Origin: CAYLYU01 sp964501925
GTDB lineage: Bacteria > Pseudomonadota > Zetaproteobacteria > Mariprofundales > Mariprofundaceae
Direction of reading: 5' to 3'
DNA: 38,790 bases
NCBI GenBank assembly: GCA_964501925.1
Contig: CAZCTM010000020.1
Span: 1-38,790 of the forward strand
Under the pieces are notes generated by a model. It worked only from the letters and a program-made list of their open reading frames with translations, was not told the DNA's origin and ran no database searches. Below, in pieces: positions 7,950 to 16,652 of this stretch (its first letter is position 1; each line of letters begins with the position of its first letter). A program made the translations under genes and the position numbers.

Positions 7950-8867
7950 ATGATGCGCCTGACGCTACGCCAGCTTCGTATCTTCGAGAGTGTGGCCAGG
8001 CATGAAAGCTATTCCCTGGCGGCAAAAGAACTGTTCCTGAGCCAGCCAGCCGTTTCCATGCAGGTGAAGCAGATGGAGGAGGAAATCGGCATGGTGCTGC
8101 TGGAACGGGTGGGCAAACACATGAAAATCACCCATGCTGGCGAAGAACTGTTGCGCTACAGCAAGAGCATCCATCAGCAACTCAATGAGCTTGAACTGAT
8201 TCTGGATGATCTCAAGAACCTCAGGCGTGGAAAACTGCACCTGACCATGGCCAGTACCGCCAACTACTTTGCACCCCGCCTACTGGCTGAATTCCACCAC
8301 AAGTATCCCGGGGCCGAAATGCGACTGGACGTCACCAATCGGGCCGGATTGCTCCATGCCCTGGACAACAACACCACTGACATGGCCATCATGGGGAAAC
8401 CACCGGAAGGATATGATCTGACCGGGATTCCTTTCATGGACAATCCGCTGGTCATTATCGCCTGGCCCGGTCATCCGCTGGCAAGGGAAGAAAACATCCC
8501 TCTTGCACAGGTTGCCAATGAACCCTTTATCGTGCGGGAAAGCGATTCGGGAACCCGAATCGCCGCTGAGCGCTTTTTTGCGCAACATGACCTGACACTC
8601 ATCGCCGGCATGGAAATGAACCGAAGTGAGGCCATCAAACAGGCCGTGATGGCCGAACTTGGTCTGGGGATCGTCTCGCTGGCCACGCTGGAGATGGAAC
8701 TGGCATTGCAACGCCTCGTGGTCCTTGACGTGGAAGAGTTCCCCATCATGCGCCAGTGGCACATCGTGTACCGCAGAAGCAAACGATTTGCGGCCATCCC
8801 CAATGCCTTCAGGAATTTCGTCCTGGAGAATGCGAAAGATCTTCTCACTCTTCCCGACTACAAATGA
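7950..8867 (+). CDS. cbbR: LysR-type regulator of Rubisco genes CbbR
   Basis: A 305-residue LysR-type regulator. The N-terminal winged helix-turn-helix covers about residues 4-63 (TLRQLRIFESVARHESYSLA, then SQPAVSMQVKQME). The effector-binding domain follows from about 92 to 295. CbbR proteins sense Calvin-cycle metabolites and activate Rubisco genes. The assignment rests on the divergent position next to cbbM. Two ATGs are adjacent (7950 and 7953), with GGGAGG just upstream. A tiny frame for a possible membrane peptide starts 10 nt after its stop. Confidence 0.92.
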   Translation: MMRLTLRQLRIFESVARHESYSLAAKELFLSQPAVSMQVKQMEEEIGMVLLERVGKHMKITHAGEELLRYSKSIHQQLNELELILDDLKNLRRGKLHLTMASTANYFAPRLLAEFHHKYPGAEMRLDVTNRAGLLHALDNNTTDMAIMGKPPEGYDLTGIPFMDNPLVIIAWPGHPLAREENIPLAQVANEPFIVRESDSGTRIAAERFFAQHDLTLIAGMEMNRSEAIKQAVMAELGLGIVSLATLEMELALQRLVVLDVEEFPIMRQWHIVYRRSKRFAAIPNAFRNFVLENAKDLLTLPDYK

Positions 8868-8876
8868 GAGGTCGAA

Positions 8877-8972
8877 GTGGAAATGGGACATTTGTGGTGC
8901 AAGGTTCGCTGGTGGATTCCGACCCTGATGTTCTGCCTGGCTCTTCTGGTTGCATTTGTGGCTTCTCATTGA
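8877..8972 (+). CDS. Possible 31-residue single-span membrane peptide
   Basis: A GTG-initiated frame (8877) lies just after cbbR, with GAGAGG five bases upstream. The peptide starts MEMGHLWCKVRWW and continues as one hydrophobic helix rich in Leu, Ala, Val and Phe (about residues 13-29), ending Ser-His. The ATG at 8883 is an alternative start. This is a plausible small membrane protein co-transcribed with cbbR. With so few codons, chance cannot be excluded and no family is recognised. Confidence 0.35.
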   Translation: MEMGHLWCKVRWWIPTLMFCLALLVAFVASH

Positions 8973-8981
8973 TAGAAGGAA

Positions 8982-9030
8982 GCCTGCAACGTGATGCAAA
9001 AAGGCCCTTGAAAATTAGGGTCTTGCAGGC
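8982..9030 (+). other. Nested stem structure upstream of a small membrane protein gene
   Basis: The outer arms GCCTGCAA (8982-8989) and TTGCAGGC (9023-9030) are perfect complements. Inside, GGCCCT (9003-9008) pairs with AGGGTC (9017-9022) with one G-U pair. The structure ends just before the ribosome site of the gene at 9049. No T-run follows, so it could be a leader structure or a weak terminator of the cbbR transcript. Confidence 0.4.
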
Positions 9031-9048
9031 ATCCCGGAAGGAGGGCAA

Positions 9049-9450
9049 ATGAGTGCATTCACTCTGTCTTTTCTGATTTACTCCGGCGTCATAGCTGTGG
9101 TAGGAGCCATGGTCCATTCAAAGGGAAGAGAACTCGCCCATATCGATCCATTTGAGTTTCTGTTTCTTTATCTCCCCTGGCTTGCTCTTCTTTCCATGGC
9201 CGTGTTTTTCTTCGGATCAATCGAGATCTTTGACCAGAGAAGCAGTATCTGGATGTACTTCTGGATTCTGCAAACCATCTCGGCAGGCATGGTTGGCGGG
9301 TTCGTGCTGATGCCCCGTTATTTTGTCCAGGCCGACACCATCGCCGCCAAGGTTTTGACCAACACATTAAGCGGACTGGCCATTTCAGGGGTCTTTGCCT
9401 TTTCCCGTGTTTTCCTTTTCGCCCTGTCCGGAGCTTCAGCCAGCGAGTAA
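9049..9450 (+). CDS. Small four-span membrane protein, paralogue A
   Basis: 133 residues with four predicted membrane helices (about 5-22, 36-57, 68-92 and 102-126). No known domain is recognised. It shares a pattern with the genes at 9436-9843 and 17065-17469: a Glu-aromatic pair, then a hydrophobic stretch with YLPW (41-44), and after a longer helix a glycine pair followed by L-x-PR (here GGFVLMPR, about 83-90). AGGAGGG a few bases before ATG 9049 supports the start. The last 15 nt overlap the 3' end of paralogue B on the other strand. It is presumably an inner-membrane protein of unknown role. Confidence 0.8.
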   Translation: MSAFTLSFLIYSGVIAVVGAMVHSKGRELAHIDPFEFLFLYLPWLALLSMAVFFFGSIEIFDQRSSIWMYFWILQTISAGMVGGFVLMPRYFVQADTIAAKVLTNTLSGLAISGVFAFSRVFLFALSGASASE

Positions 9451-9843
9451 CGACTTCGGATTGGCAATCACCACCATCAGGAAGAACATTTTCAGGCACA
9501 TGGCACCCACCAGGAATGATGAAGCCGTGGATGTAATCAGCCGGTGGAGTTTCTCCTCCTTGACCCACAGACGCGGCAACAACGTAATTCCACCGAAAAA
9601 ACCGCCGGTCACCGCGATCAGGAGAGTGCCTGCCAGACCCAGATCCATCTCAACCACGGCACGATTGATGTCGCCAAACAGCATGGAGACATGGACAAAG
9701 ACCATGATGAAGGGAAGATAGATCAGAAAGTATTCGGCAATACTCCAGCGAATCCGGCGTTCGTGGCCAACCCACATGGTCAGGCCGGCAATCAGGCTGG
9801 CAGGAATGGCGTATGAAAGCAGTGTTACAAGTGTCGGGGTCAT
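9436..9843 (-). CDS. Small four-span membrane protein, paralogue B
   Basis: 135 residues with four hydrophobic helices. It shares EYFLIYLPF and GGITLLPR with paralogues A and C; C is the closer match, including the following VKEEKLH stretch. ATG 9843 is preferred over the GTG at 9846 because GAGGTG then sits 5 nt upstream. The start overlaps the stop of the EI24-like gene, so translation is probably coupled. Its 3' end overlaps paralogue A head-on. It forms an operon with the EI24-like and DUF2007 genes. Function unknown. Confidence 0.8.
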   Translation of the reverse strand: MTPTLVTLLSYAIPASLIAGLTMWVGHERRIRWSIAEYFLIYLPFIMVFVHVSMLFGDINRAVVEMDLGLAGTLLIAVTGGFFGGITLLPRLWVKEEKLHRLITSTASSFLVGAMCLKMFFLMVVIANPKSLLAG

Positions 9844-10568
9844 CACGTCACCTCACGTTTTTTCATGACATCAGCGCGGGAAAGGCCTGCCACAGCTGCC
9901 GGAAGAACCAGCAGGTTTACAATGGGCAGGACCATGAGGATCGAAGCCAGTCCGGAAAAACCAATAAAAAACCATTTATGCTCCTGAAAGCTGTTCTTGC
10001 GATCCATCCACCTCCATCCCCGGCGACTTGCCGGTATATCCATGAATTCGAAACTGAGCAACTGCAGACCAGCATAACCCCAGATAACACTGGCTGCCAA
10101 CGTTCCCAGAACAGGAACCAGTAAAAGCACTACAGCCAGCACGGCCCAGGGCAGAAAGTTCAGCAGAGGCATGAGTGCATTCTTCATGCTGTTGAGAACA
10201 ACACTCCACCAGGGTTCGGGGTGTTCATCCGCTCCCCTACCCTCAAGTTGCTCCACCCGCATACTGATGGTTTCAAGCCAGGGGGAGACGGCAACCGAAC
10301 CCAGTACCACGAAGCCCACAATGGCTACCGCAAAGGAAAAGATCCAGGCAAACACCCATACAATCCAACCCAAAGCCTGCCAGTACCACGCATCCGCTTG
10401 GGGCATGTAAGTCGCAATCAGCCAGTCAAACAGAAACCAGGCCCCAGCTCCGGTCAGAATGCCAACCAGAAGCTGCACGAGAAACATGCGCCACAACACC
10501 GCTCTTAACTCTTCCCTTGCCAGCAGCAAACGCAAACCGGCAAGGAAACTCAGAGCCCCCCTAATCAT
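9843..10568 (-). CDS. EI24 / CysZ-like membrane protein
   Basis: 241 residues with several long hydrophobic stretches. The layout resembles the EI24 domain family, which includes the sulfate permease CysZ. Supporting features are the FLAGLRLLL start, a VAVSPWLE segment in the first third, a central NFLPWAVLAV helix, and a late segment with YAGLQLLSFEFMDIPASRRG that resembles the family (A-x-x-YLD-P) pattern. Transport of sulfate is not implied, because no sulfur genes are nearby. ATG 10568 lies inside the 3' end of the DUF2007 gene (8-nt overlap). The stop overlaps the start of paralogue B. Confidence 0.75.
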   Translation of the reverse strand: MIRGALSFLAGLRLLLAREELRAVLWRMFLVQLLVGILTGAGAWFLFDWLIATYMPQADAWYWQALGWIVWVFAWIFSFAVAIVGFVVLGSVAVSPWLETISMRVEQLEGRGADEHPEPWWSVVLNSMKNALMPLLNFLPWAVLAVVLLLVPVLGTLAASVIWGYAGLQLLSFEFMDIPASRRGWRWMDRKNSFQEHKWFFIGFSGLASILMVLPIVNLLVLPAAVAGLSRADVMKKREVT

Positions 10569-10782
10569 GATCTCTCCCCTCCAGATTCAAGTCCACCAAA
10601 ACCAGTTCTGCGGCCGTGATATCCTCCTCGGCCACCATGACCCTTGCATCCATCAGCCCCGGCACGGGCAGGAGGGCATTCATGCCGGCATTGTCCACGC
10701 GAAAGGAAATCCCCTTTTCCTGCAAGGCATCACACAAGATCTGCAGGGTCACCGGATCCCCGACTTTTTTCAGACACTCCAT
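10561..10782 (-). CDS. DUF2007-type small protein
   Basis: 73 residues, matching the small DUF2007 group (putative signal-transducing proteins with a ferredoxin-like fold). The pattern is a short helix, then EKGISFRVDNAGMNALLP, then RVMVAEEDITAAELVL near the C terminus. Soluble, no cysteine pair of note. It is the first gene of a three-gene minus-strand set (with the EI24-like protein and paralogue B). No clear ribosome site is seen before ATG 10782. The molecular role of the family is not established. Confidence 0.7.
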   Translation of the reverse strand: MECLKKVGDPVTLQILCDALQEKGISFRVDNAGMNALLPVPGLMDARVMVAEEDITAAELVLVDLNLEGRDHD

Positions 10783-10856
10783 GCCAGGAGACTAGGCCCA
10801 GACAAACCTAATTTCGAGCCTGTTGGGACCTCACTGCTTGACTACGGCCTCATGGC

Positions 10857-12278
10857 ATGAACCATAGCGGCATGACCTTACCCATTGCCAAGGAAACCCT
10901 CGCCAGAATGCTTGACCAGATGACACCGGCTCAGGCCGACGATGCCGATCTCTACCTTGAATACAGCGTATCCGAATCGCTGGGGCTGGAAGAGGGCCGG
11001 GTCAAGCATGTTTCAGCGAGCACCCGCCAGGGTATCGGGGCACGCGTGATCAGGGGGGAGGCAGCCGGTCATGCCTATACCGACCGTCTGGAGGTGACTG
11101 CCCTCATGGAGGCGGCCAGGGCTGCCCGCGCCATCGCCGCTTCCGGTGGCAACCCTGCCCCCATCCTGGTCCACAGCGAACCATCATCAAGGCAACTGTA
11201 TCAGCCGAGAAACCCCACGCTTTCGGTCAGCATTCCTGAACGCAAAAGCCTGCTGGAGAAAATCGATATGCTGGCGCGCGGCATGGACCCGAGGGTAAAG
11301 CAGGTATTTGCCAGTATCTCCGCCTCATTCTCGGACATTCACATCATTCGTATGGATGGGGCTCATTTGCATGATGCGCGTCCCCTCGTACGCCTGAATA
11401 TCTCGGTAGTGGTTGAACAAAACGGAAGACGGGAAACCGGCGTCGCCGGTGGCGGTGGACGCTTTGATCTGTCACGCCTGCTAAGCGGCCCCGAGGTCGA
11501 GGAATTCACCCGCGAGGCCGTCCGCCTGGCCCTGCTGAATCTGGAGGCCGTTCCAGCACCAGCCGGCCCCATGCCGGTGGTGCTTGGACCCGGCTGGCCG
11601 GGAATTCTTCTGCATGAGGCCATTGGCCATGGCCTGGAAGGCGACTTTAATCGCAAGGGAACATCCGTTTTCACGGGCAAGATGGGTCAGAGGGTTGCGG
11701 CCCCGGGGGTTACCGTCGTCGATGATGGCACACTTGCCGAGCGTCGGGGTTCACTCAACATCGATGATGAAGGTACTCCCACAAGCCGTACCGTCCTGAT
11801 CGAAGATGGCATCCTCACGGGTTACATGCTGGACAGGCAGAACGCCCGCCTGATGAACATGAAACCAACCGGTAACGGAAGGCGGGAATCCTATTCGGAT
11901 CCGGTTCTGCCACGCATGACCAACACATTCATGCTTGCCGGAGATGCAGAGCCAGCGGAAATCCTGGCCTCACTCGATCGCGGCATTTATGCCGTCAACT
12001 TCGGAGGCGGCCAGGTGGACATAACCTCCGGAAAATTTGTGTTTACGACATCCGAGGCCTACCTTGTTGAAAAGGGAAAAATCAAGGCGCCCGTCAAGAA
12101 CGCGACGCTGATCGGCACCGGTCACGAAGTCCTGCGGAAGGTGTCCATGATCGGGAATGACCTGAAACTTGACCCGGGTGTCGGCACCTGCGGCAAGGAT
12201 GGGCAAAGTGTTCCTGTGGGGGTCGGTTTGCCCACCCTGCGCATCGATGAACTGATCGTTGGCGGCACGCAGACATGA
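10857..12278 (+). CDS. tldD: Metalloprotease TldD
   Basis: 473 residues, typical for TldD (481 in E. coli), the metal-carrying partner of the TldD/TldE (PmbA) protease. The complex trims unfolded peptides such as microcin precursors and antitoxins. The zinc motif HEAIGHGLEGDF begins at residue 253. It is followed by the family segment on MTN with GDAEP, and a C-terminal IGNDLKLDPGVGTCGKDGQ. ATG 10857 is the first of two close starts (the other at 10872); neither has a strong ribosome site. Its stop overlaps the start of pmbA by 4 nt, so the two subunits are translationally coupled. Confidence 0.95.
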   Translation: MNHSGMTLPIAKETLARMLDQMTPAQADDADLYLEYSVSESLGLEEGRVKHVSASTRQGIGARVIRGEAAGHAYTDRLEVTALMEAARAARAIAASGGNPAPILVHSEPSSRQLYQPRNPTLSVSIPERKSLLEKIDMLARGMDPRVKQVFASISASFSDIHIIRMDGAHLHDARPLVRLNISVVVEQNGRRETGVAGGGGRFDLSRLLSGPEVEEFTREAVRLALLNLEAVPAPAGPMPVVLGPGWPGILLHEAIGHGLEGDFNRKGTSVFTGKMGQRVAAPGVTVVDDGTLAERRGSLNIDDEGTPTSRTVLIEDGILTGYMLDRQNARLMNMKPTGNGRRESYSDPVLPRMTNTFMLAGDAEPAEILASLDRGIYAVNFGGGQVDITSGKFVFTTSEAYLVEKGKIKAPVKNATLIGTGHEVLRKVSMIGNDLKLDPGVGTCGKDGQSVPVGVGLPTLRIDELIVGGTQT

Positions 12279-13645
12279 GTGATGCCCTGAAATCCCTGAG
12301 CACCCGGCTGGTTGAACTGGCCATGAAAAAAGGGGCGATCGATGCCGACGCGATCGCCATCAGCAGCACGAGCGAATCGGTTCGGGTTCGAAATGGCAAG
12401 GTGGAGTCCATTGAACGTGAGGATGCCCGGGGTGTGGGTTTGCGTGCCTTCACTGAAACCCGGAACGGCCCCGCCTTTGCCACGGCCTCGAGCTCCGATG
12501 TCTCGGAGGCCGGCCTTGAAAAACTTGCCGACCAGGTGATTGCCATGGCGAGGATTTCCGAGGCTGATCCGGATGCGGTTCCCCCTTCCGGGGCTGAGCA
12601 CCCCACACAGGAGGAACTCGATGCATGGCGAAAGAAGCATTCCCCGAAGGAGCTGAGCTGGAATACCGAAGCGGCCAAGTCTGCAGCCAAGGCCTGTGAG
12701 GATGCGGCCATTTCCTATTCATCCAGGATCACCAACAGTGAGGGGGCGGAAGCCGGGTTTGGCTCGTCTTCCGTGGCCTATGCCTGCAGCGATGGATTTG
12801 CAGCCGGTTATCAGAAGACATCCGCTTCATTGAGCGCCTCCGTGATTGCCGGCAGCGGAAACGATATGCAGAGGGACTACGCATGGCATAGTGCCTCTGA
12901 TCCTGGGAGGCTTAACCCGCCGGAGGAGATTGGTCGTGAAGCCGCGATGAGGGCCACGCGCAGACTGGGCGCGAAAGGGATTGAAGGCCGGAAAATGACC
13001 GTCATCTTTGAACCGCGAACAGCCATATCCCTGCTTGGCCATCTGACCTCTGCGATCAACGGGCTGGCCATCCTGCAGGAACGAAGCTTCCTGGGTGGCT
13101 CTCTCAATGAAAAAATCTTTCCCGACCTGGTATCGGTCATGGATGATCCGGATCATCCCCAAGGAATGGGGAATCGTCTGTTTGATGGTGAAGGAACGCG
13201 TTGCCGGCGCATTCAGATCATCGGGCAGGGGGTTCTAAAAACCTATTTGACCAATCGGTATGTAGCCAGGCGGCTGGGCTGCAAGTCCACCGGACACGCC
13301 AAGCGGGGACTTGCCGGGGATATTGGCATTGGCACATCCAATCTCGTCATGAGTCCGGGAGACCAGTCCCTTCAAGAGATGCTGCAGAGCATTGGTGATG
13401 GTCTCCTTGTCACCGAGCTGATGGGGTTTGGCGTCAATGGAGTAACCGGCGACTACTCCCGTGGAGCAGCAGGTTTTTTGATTGAGAAAGGTGAAGCCAC
13501 ACAATCCGTTCAGGGAATCACGATCGCCGGAAATCTGAGGCAGATGTTCGCCAATGTGTCGCACATCGGCAACGATGTGACATGGTTTGGCAGCATCGCC
13601 GCTCCTTCCCTTGCCATCGCCCATATGACCGTTGCCGGAGAGTAG
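12275..13645 (+). CDS. pmbA: Metalloprotease subunit PmbA/TldE
   Basis: 456 residues, family length about 450. PmbA (TldE) is the partner of TldD in the peptide-degrading complex and lacks the zinc motif, as here. Family-like segments include VRVRNGKVESIEREDARG in the N-terminal domain and ARRLGCKSTGHAKRG in the later part. The C-terminal stretch reads GITIAGNLRQMF followed by HIGNDVTWFGS. It begins inside the tldD stop (ATGA overlap). The next gene starts 52 nt later. Confidence 0.95.
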   Translation: MSDALKSLSTRLVELAMKKGAIDADAIAISSTSESVRVRNGKVESIEREDARGVGLRAFTETRNGPAFATASSSDVSEAGLEKLADQVIAMARISEADPDAVPPSGAEHPTQEELDAWRKKHSPKELSWNTEAAKSAAKACEDAAISYSSRITNSEGAEAGFGSSSVAYACSDGFAAGYQKTSASLSASVIAGSGNDMQRDYAWHSASDPGRLNPPEEIGREAAMRATRRLGAKGIEGRKMTVIFEPRTAISLLGHLTSAINGLAILQERSFLGGSLNEKIFPDLVSVMDDPDHPQGMGNRLFDGEGTRCRRIQIIGQGVLKTYLTNRYVARRLGCKSTGHAKRGLAGDIGIGTSNLVMSPGDQSLQEMLQSIGDGLLVTELMGFGVNGVTGDYSRGAAGFLIEKGEATQSVQGITIAGNLRQMFANVSHIGNDVTWFGSIAAPSLAIAHMTVAGE

Positions 13646-13697
13646 TTGAACTTGCTTCCCTACTCTTCGGACACGAATCCAAAGGAGGCAATCGCTC

Positions 13698-14321
13698 ATG
13701 AAGGCGCTTGAACGCCTGCTCACAAACAACAGACGATGGGTGGAGAAATCCCGTCGCGAGGAACCTGATTTTTTCAGGAAGCTGGCAGAATCAAGAAAAC
13801 CCGAATACCTATGGATTGGTTGCTCGGACAGCAGGGTCATGCCGGACAAGCTGGTTGGCCTTTCACCGGGATCGATCTTCGTGCATCGCAATGTTGGCAA
13901 CGTGTTTGCCTCAAATGACCTTAATTGCCTTGCAGTACTTCAGTACGCAATCGAGGTGCTCAAGGTGCCCAACATTCTGGTATGCGGCCACTACGATTGT
14001 GGTGGGATTCTGGCCTCGCTCAGACGTGCCGGGACCAAGCCCATTGATCTATGGGTCGATCAGATCCGGAACGTGTATGAACATTTCAGGGATGAATTGG
14101 ATACGATAGCGGACGAAAACATACGGCGTAATCGGCTGACAGAACTCAATGTAAGGGCGCAGGTACACAATATCTGCCGGAGCGCCATCGTTCAGGATGC
14201 ATGGCAACGGTCCCAGCCCCTGGCCGTTCACGGAGTTGTTTACAGCATTCATGACGGACTATTGAAGGATTTGAAGGTGTCCGTCTCCTCACTCGACGAG
14301 TTTTGCAACCCGTCACCGTAA
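13698..14321 (+). CDS. can: Beta-class carbonic anhydrase
   Basis: 207 residues, the usual size of the Can/CynT group. It interconverts CO2 and bicarbonate. Zinc ligands are Cys42, His98 and Cys101 (CGHYDCGG). The catalytic Asp44-Arg46 pair is in CSDSRV, and HRNVGN follows at about 63-68. ATG 13698 has AAGGAGG upstream. In an autotroph with form II Rubisco it may help supply CO2 or bicarbonate for carboxylases. It lies downstream of pmbA and may share its transcript. No signal peptide is seen, so it is cytoplasmic. Confidence 0.95.
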   Translation: MKALERLLTNNRRWVEKSRREEPDFFRKLAESRKPEYLWIGCSDSRVMPDKLVGLSPGSIFVHRNVGNVFASNDLNCLAVLQYAIEVLKVPNILVCGHYDCGGILASLRRAGTKPIDLWVDQIRNVYEHFRDELDTIADENIRRNRLTELNVRAQVHNICRSAIVQDAWQRSQPLAVHGVVYSIHDGLLKDLKVSVSSLDEFCNPSP

Positions 14322-14830
14322 ATCCCCTTCTTTCTGGGGGAACAATTCCGACCGTGGTGGTCAGAATCATGGATCGGCCACTCGGTAGGAAGGGCACGCG
14401 CGGCCACCCGGCATGGAATGGGGACAGGAGGAATGAGTGCGGCCATGGATCAGAGAGAGGCACAAACCATTTTTTTGTCGCCCAGTTCTCAATGCTGGCC
14501 AAAATGCCAAAGGCGGAGGGCAGAATCACATACATCCGAAAGACCGGGGCGATCAATCAGCTCCCGAGAACCCAGTTGAAGATGGATGCCTTGGACAGGA
14601 AGGCAGCCGCCGAGATATTCAGAAATGCCCTGAATGACAGCTATTCGATCCATAAGAGATCGCCTCAAAAGGTCTTCCCGATGGATTCATGAGGTTTGCC
14701 GAAAATCAGATGAAGATGATCACCAACTCTTACAGTGCCAACATGAACAGCCGGAAATTATAATAACCCCGCCCATAGATGACCTCATCTTTCCTGTATC
14801 CGAACTGGATGGGCAGCCGGACGGTCACGG
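14322..14830. other. Gene-free stretch between carbonic anhydrase and gpmI
   Basis: No convincing gene in 509 bp. A weak CCCC/GGGG hairpin (14323-14341) follows the carbonic anhydrase stop without a T-run. Frames on both strands are short, broken, or lack a ribosome site. A minus-strand hydrophobic-looking stretch around 14400-14650 is interrupted by stops and could be a decayed gene, but nothing is recognisable. This would be the 3' region for both converging genes. Confidence 0.5.
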
Positions 14831-16486
14831 TCAACTCCCTGCCGGCTGAATCAGGGAAGGGTTAAGATCGTCAGGAACCTCTTCCCCCAGCATCTGGAAG
14901 AGCGTTGCAGCGACATTGGAAAGTCCCGGGGTTTCTTCCGGGGGAAGGCCGACACCGCGAAACGGACGAAGCGTGTAAGAGCCATCGAATCCCGGATCAT
15001 AGAGAATGCATGGAACAGGATTGGTCGAATGCCTGGTTGAAGGCTCATCACCGGCCTCGGTTTTAACGCGCATCTCTTCTGCATTCCCATGATCAGCCGT
15101 GATCAGGGCACAACCCCCAACCTCCCCAAGGGCTGAGCAGATACGTCCTACTGCCGAATCCACGGTCTCCACAGCGCGGATTGCCGGTTCCAGTTTGCCG
15201 CAGTGCCCAACCATGTCCGCATTGGCAAAATTGACCAGTCCGAAACCATATTCTCCTGAGGTCACGAGCCTGGCCGCCTTGGCCGCAATTTCTGCCGCCT
15301 TCATGGCAGGTGCCTGATCAAAGGATATTCCCTTGTCGGAGGGAATGAGGATGTAGTCTTCCATGTCTACGTCAAGCGGCTCACGATATCCGCCGTTAAA
15401 GAAGAAAGTGACATGGGCGTATTTCTGGGTTTCCGCCAGCCTGAACTGCTTAATCCCTCTTTCCAGGATTCGCTGACCAAACGGCCGCTCGACCTTGGCC
15501 GGACCGACAATTTGCAAGTTAGGCAGATGACGGTCTCCGTCGTAGACCATCATGCCGGCAAAAACGACATGGGGTCTCCTGCCCCGGTCAAAACCACAAA
15601 AATCATCAAGACAAAAGGCTTCCGTAATTTCCAGCGCCCGATCTGCCCTGAAGTTCATCATGATCACGGCATCACCGTCCAGGATGCGCCCTACAGGTTC
15701 ACCGACATCATCAACAATGACAAAACCCGGCATATCCTGATCAACGAGATCCGGATCACGGTTTCGGAAATAGCGAATTGCCTCCTCCATGGACGTGAAA
15801 CGATTTTCAGCCTTCCCGTGAACATGGACATTCCAGCCATGCTCAACCTTGGACCACTGGCGATCCCTGTCCATGGTGATCACTTCACGCCCGCCGCCGG
15901 AGGCGAAGCAATAATTCCTTGCCGGTTTGCTGTTTATTTCATCAAAAAGGAATTGCAGTTGCCCGACATACTGATCCGCACTCTGAATACCCACATCACG
16001 ACCATCAAATATGGCATGAACACGCAAACGCTGGACTCCCTTCCGGTCAGCATAACGAATGATGGCGATGAAATGATCAATATGGGAGTGAACATTGCCA
16101 TCGGAAAGAAGTCCAAGTAGGTGCAGGGTGCCACCCTTTAGTGCCGGCTCAAGCACGATCGCCAGGTCAGGGGAGCGGAAAAAAGAACCATCGGCAATGG
16201 CCTTGTTGATCCTGGTGGGGCCCTGATCAAGAATCTTCCCGGCACCCATGGTCATGTGACCCACCTCCGAACCGCCAAGATCCTTCTCATTGGACAGGCC
16301 GACATGCCGCCCATGGGTTAGCAACTGGGTGTGGGGATAGTTTGCCCAGAGACGATCGAAATTTGGGGTCTGGGCCTGCGCAATGGCATCTTCCGGCCCG
16401 CCACTGCCCATTCCCCAGCCATCCATCACGATAAGCAGCACGGGTCTGTGACCTTGAAAGTGTTGCTGGATGTCAGAACTTGGCAT
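14831..16486 (-). CDS. gpmI: 2,3-bisphosphoglycerate-independent phosphoglycerate mutase
   Basis: 551 residues, slightly longer than the usual 510-515. It interconverts 3- and 2-phosphoglycerate using two Mn ions and a phosphoserine. Motifs: VLLIVMDGWG with metal ligand Asp22, and GGSEVGHMTMGAG with nucleophile Ser73. The family's usual GH-x-NIG reads GHMTMG here, which is unusual but outside the Ser. IFDGRDVG follows in the middle, and NFANADMVGH and TADHGNAEEM in the C-terminal metal site. ATG 16486 has GAGGAG upstream. In an autotroph it links Rubisco-derived 3-phosphoglycerate to lower glycolysis. Confidence 0.95.
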   Translation of the reverse strand: MPSSDIQQHFQGHRPVLLIVMDGWGMGSGGPEDAIAQAQTPNFDRLWANYPHTQLLTHGRHVGLSNEKDLGGSEVGHMTMGAGKILDQGPTRINKAIADGSFFRSPDLAIVLEPALKGGTLHLLGLLSDGNVHSHIDHFIAIIRYADRKGVQRLRVHAIFDGRDVGIQSADQYVGQLQFLFDEINSKPARNYCFASGGGREVITMDRDRQWSKVEHGWNVHVHGKAENRFTSMEEAIRYFRNRDPDLVDQDMPGFVIVDDVGEPVGRILDGDAVIMMNFRADRALEITEAFCLDDFCGFDRGRRPHVVFAGMMVYDGDRHLPNLQIVGPAKVERPFGQRILERGIKQFRLAETQKYAHVTFFFNGGYREPLDVDMEDYILIPSDKGISFDQAPAMKAAEIAAKAARLVTSGEYGFGLVNFANADMVGHCGKLEPAIRAVETVDSAVGRICSALGEVGGCALITADHGNAEEMRVKTEAGDEPSTRHSTNPVPCILYDPGFDGSYTLRPFRGVGLPPEETPGLSNVAATLFQMLGEEVPDDLNPSLIQPAGS

Positions 16487-16652
16487 ATATGCTCCTCAAC
16501 CAAACAAAGCGGCTGATGATAAACAAAGTACCCGCAGAGTCGAGTCTACCGTGTCAGATGTGCAATCGTTGCGCTCAGTTCCTCATGCCTTTGACTTCAA
16601 CACTTCGAGGATCCAAGGTAATCGTTTATTATTGCCCTGAAGGAGGAAAAGG

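Noticed and set aside
14433..14580. Short frame after an AGGAGG in the gap downstream of carbonic anhydrase
   Set aside because: The spacer is only 1 nt for the first ATG and 13 nt for the next; the product is Arg/Ser-rich and resembles no protein.
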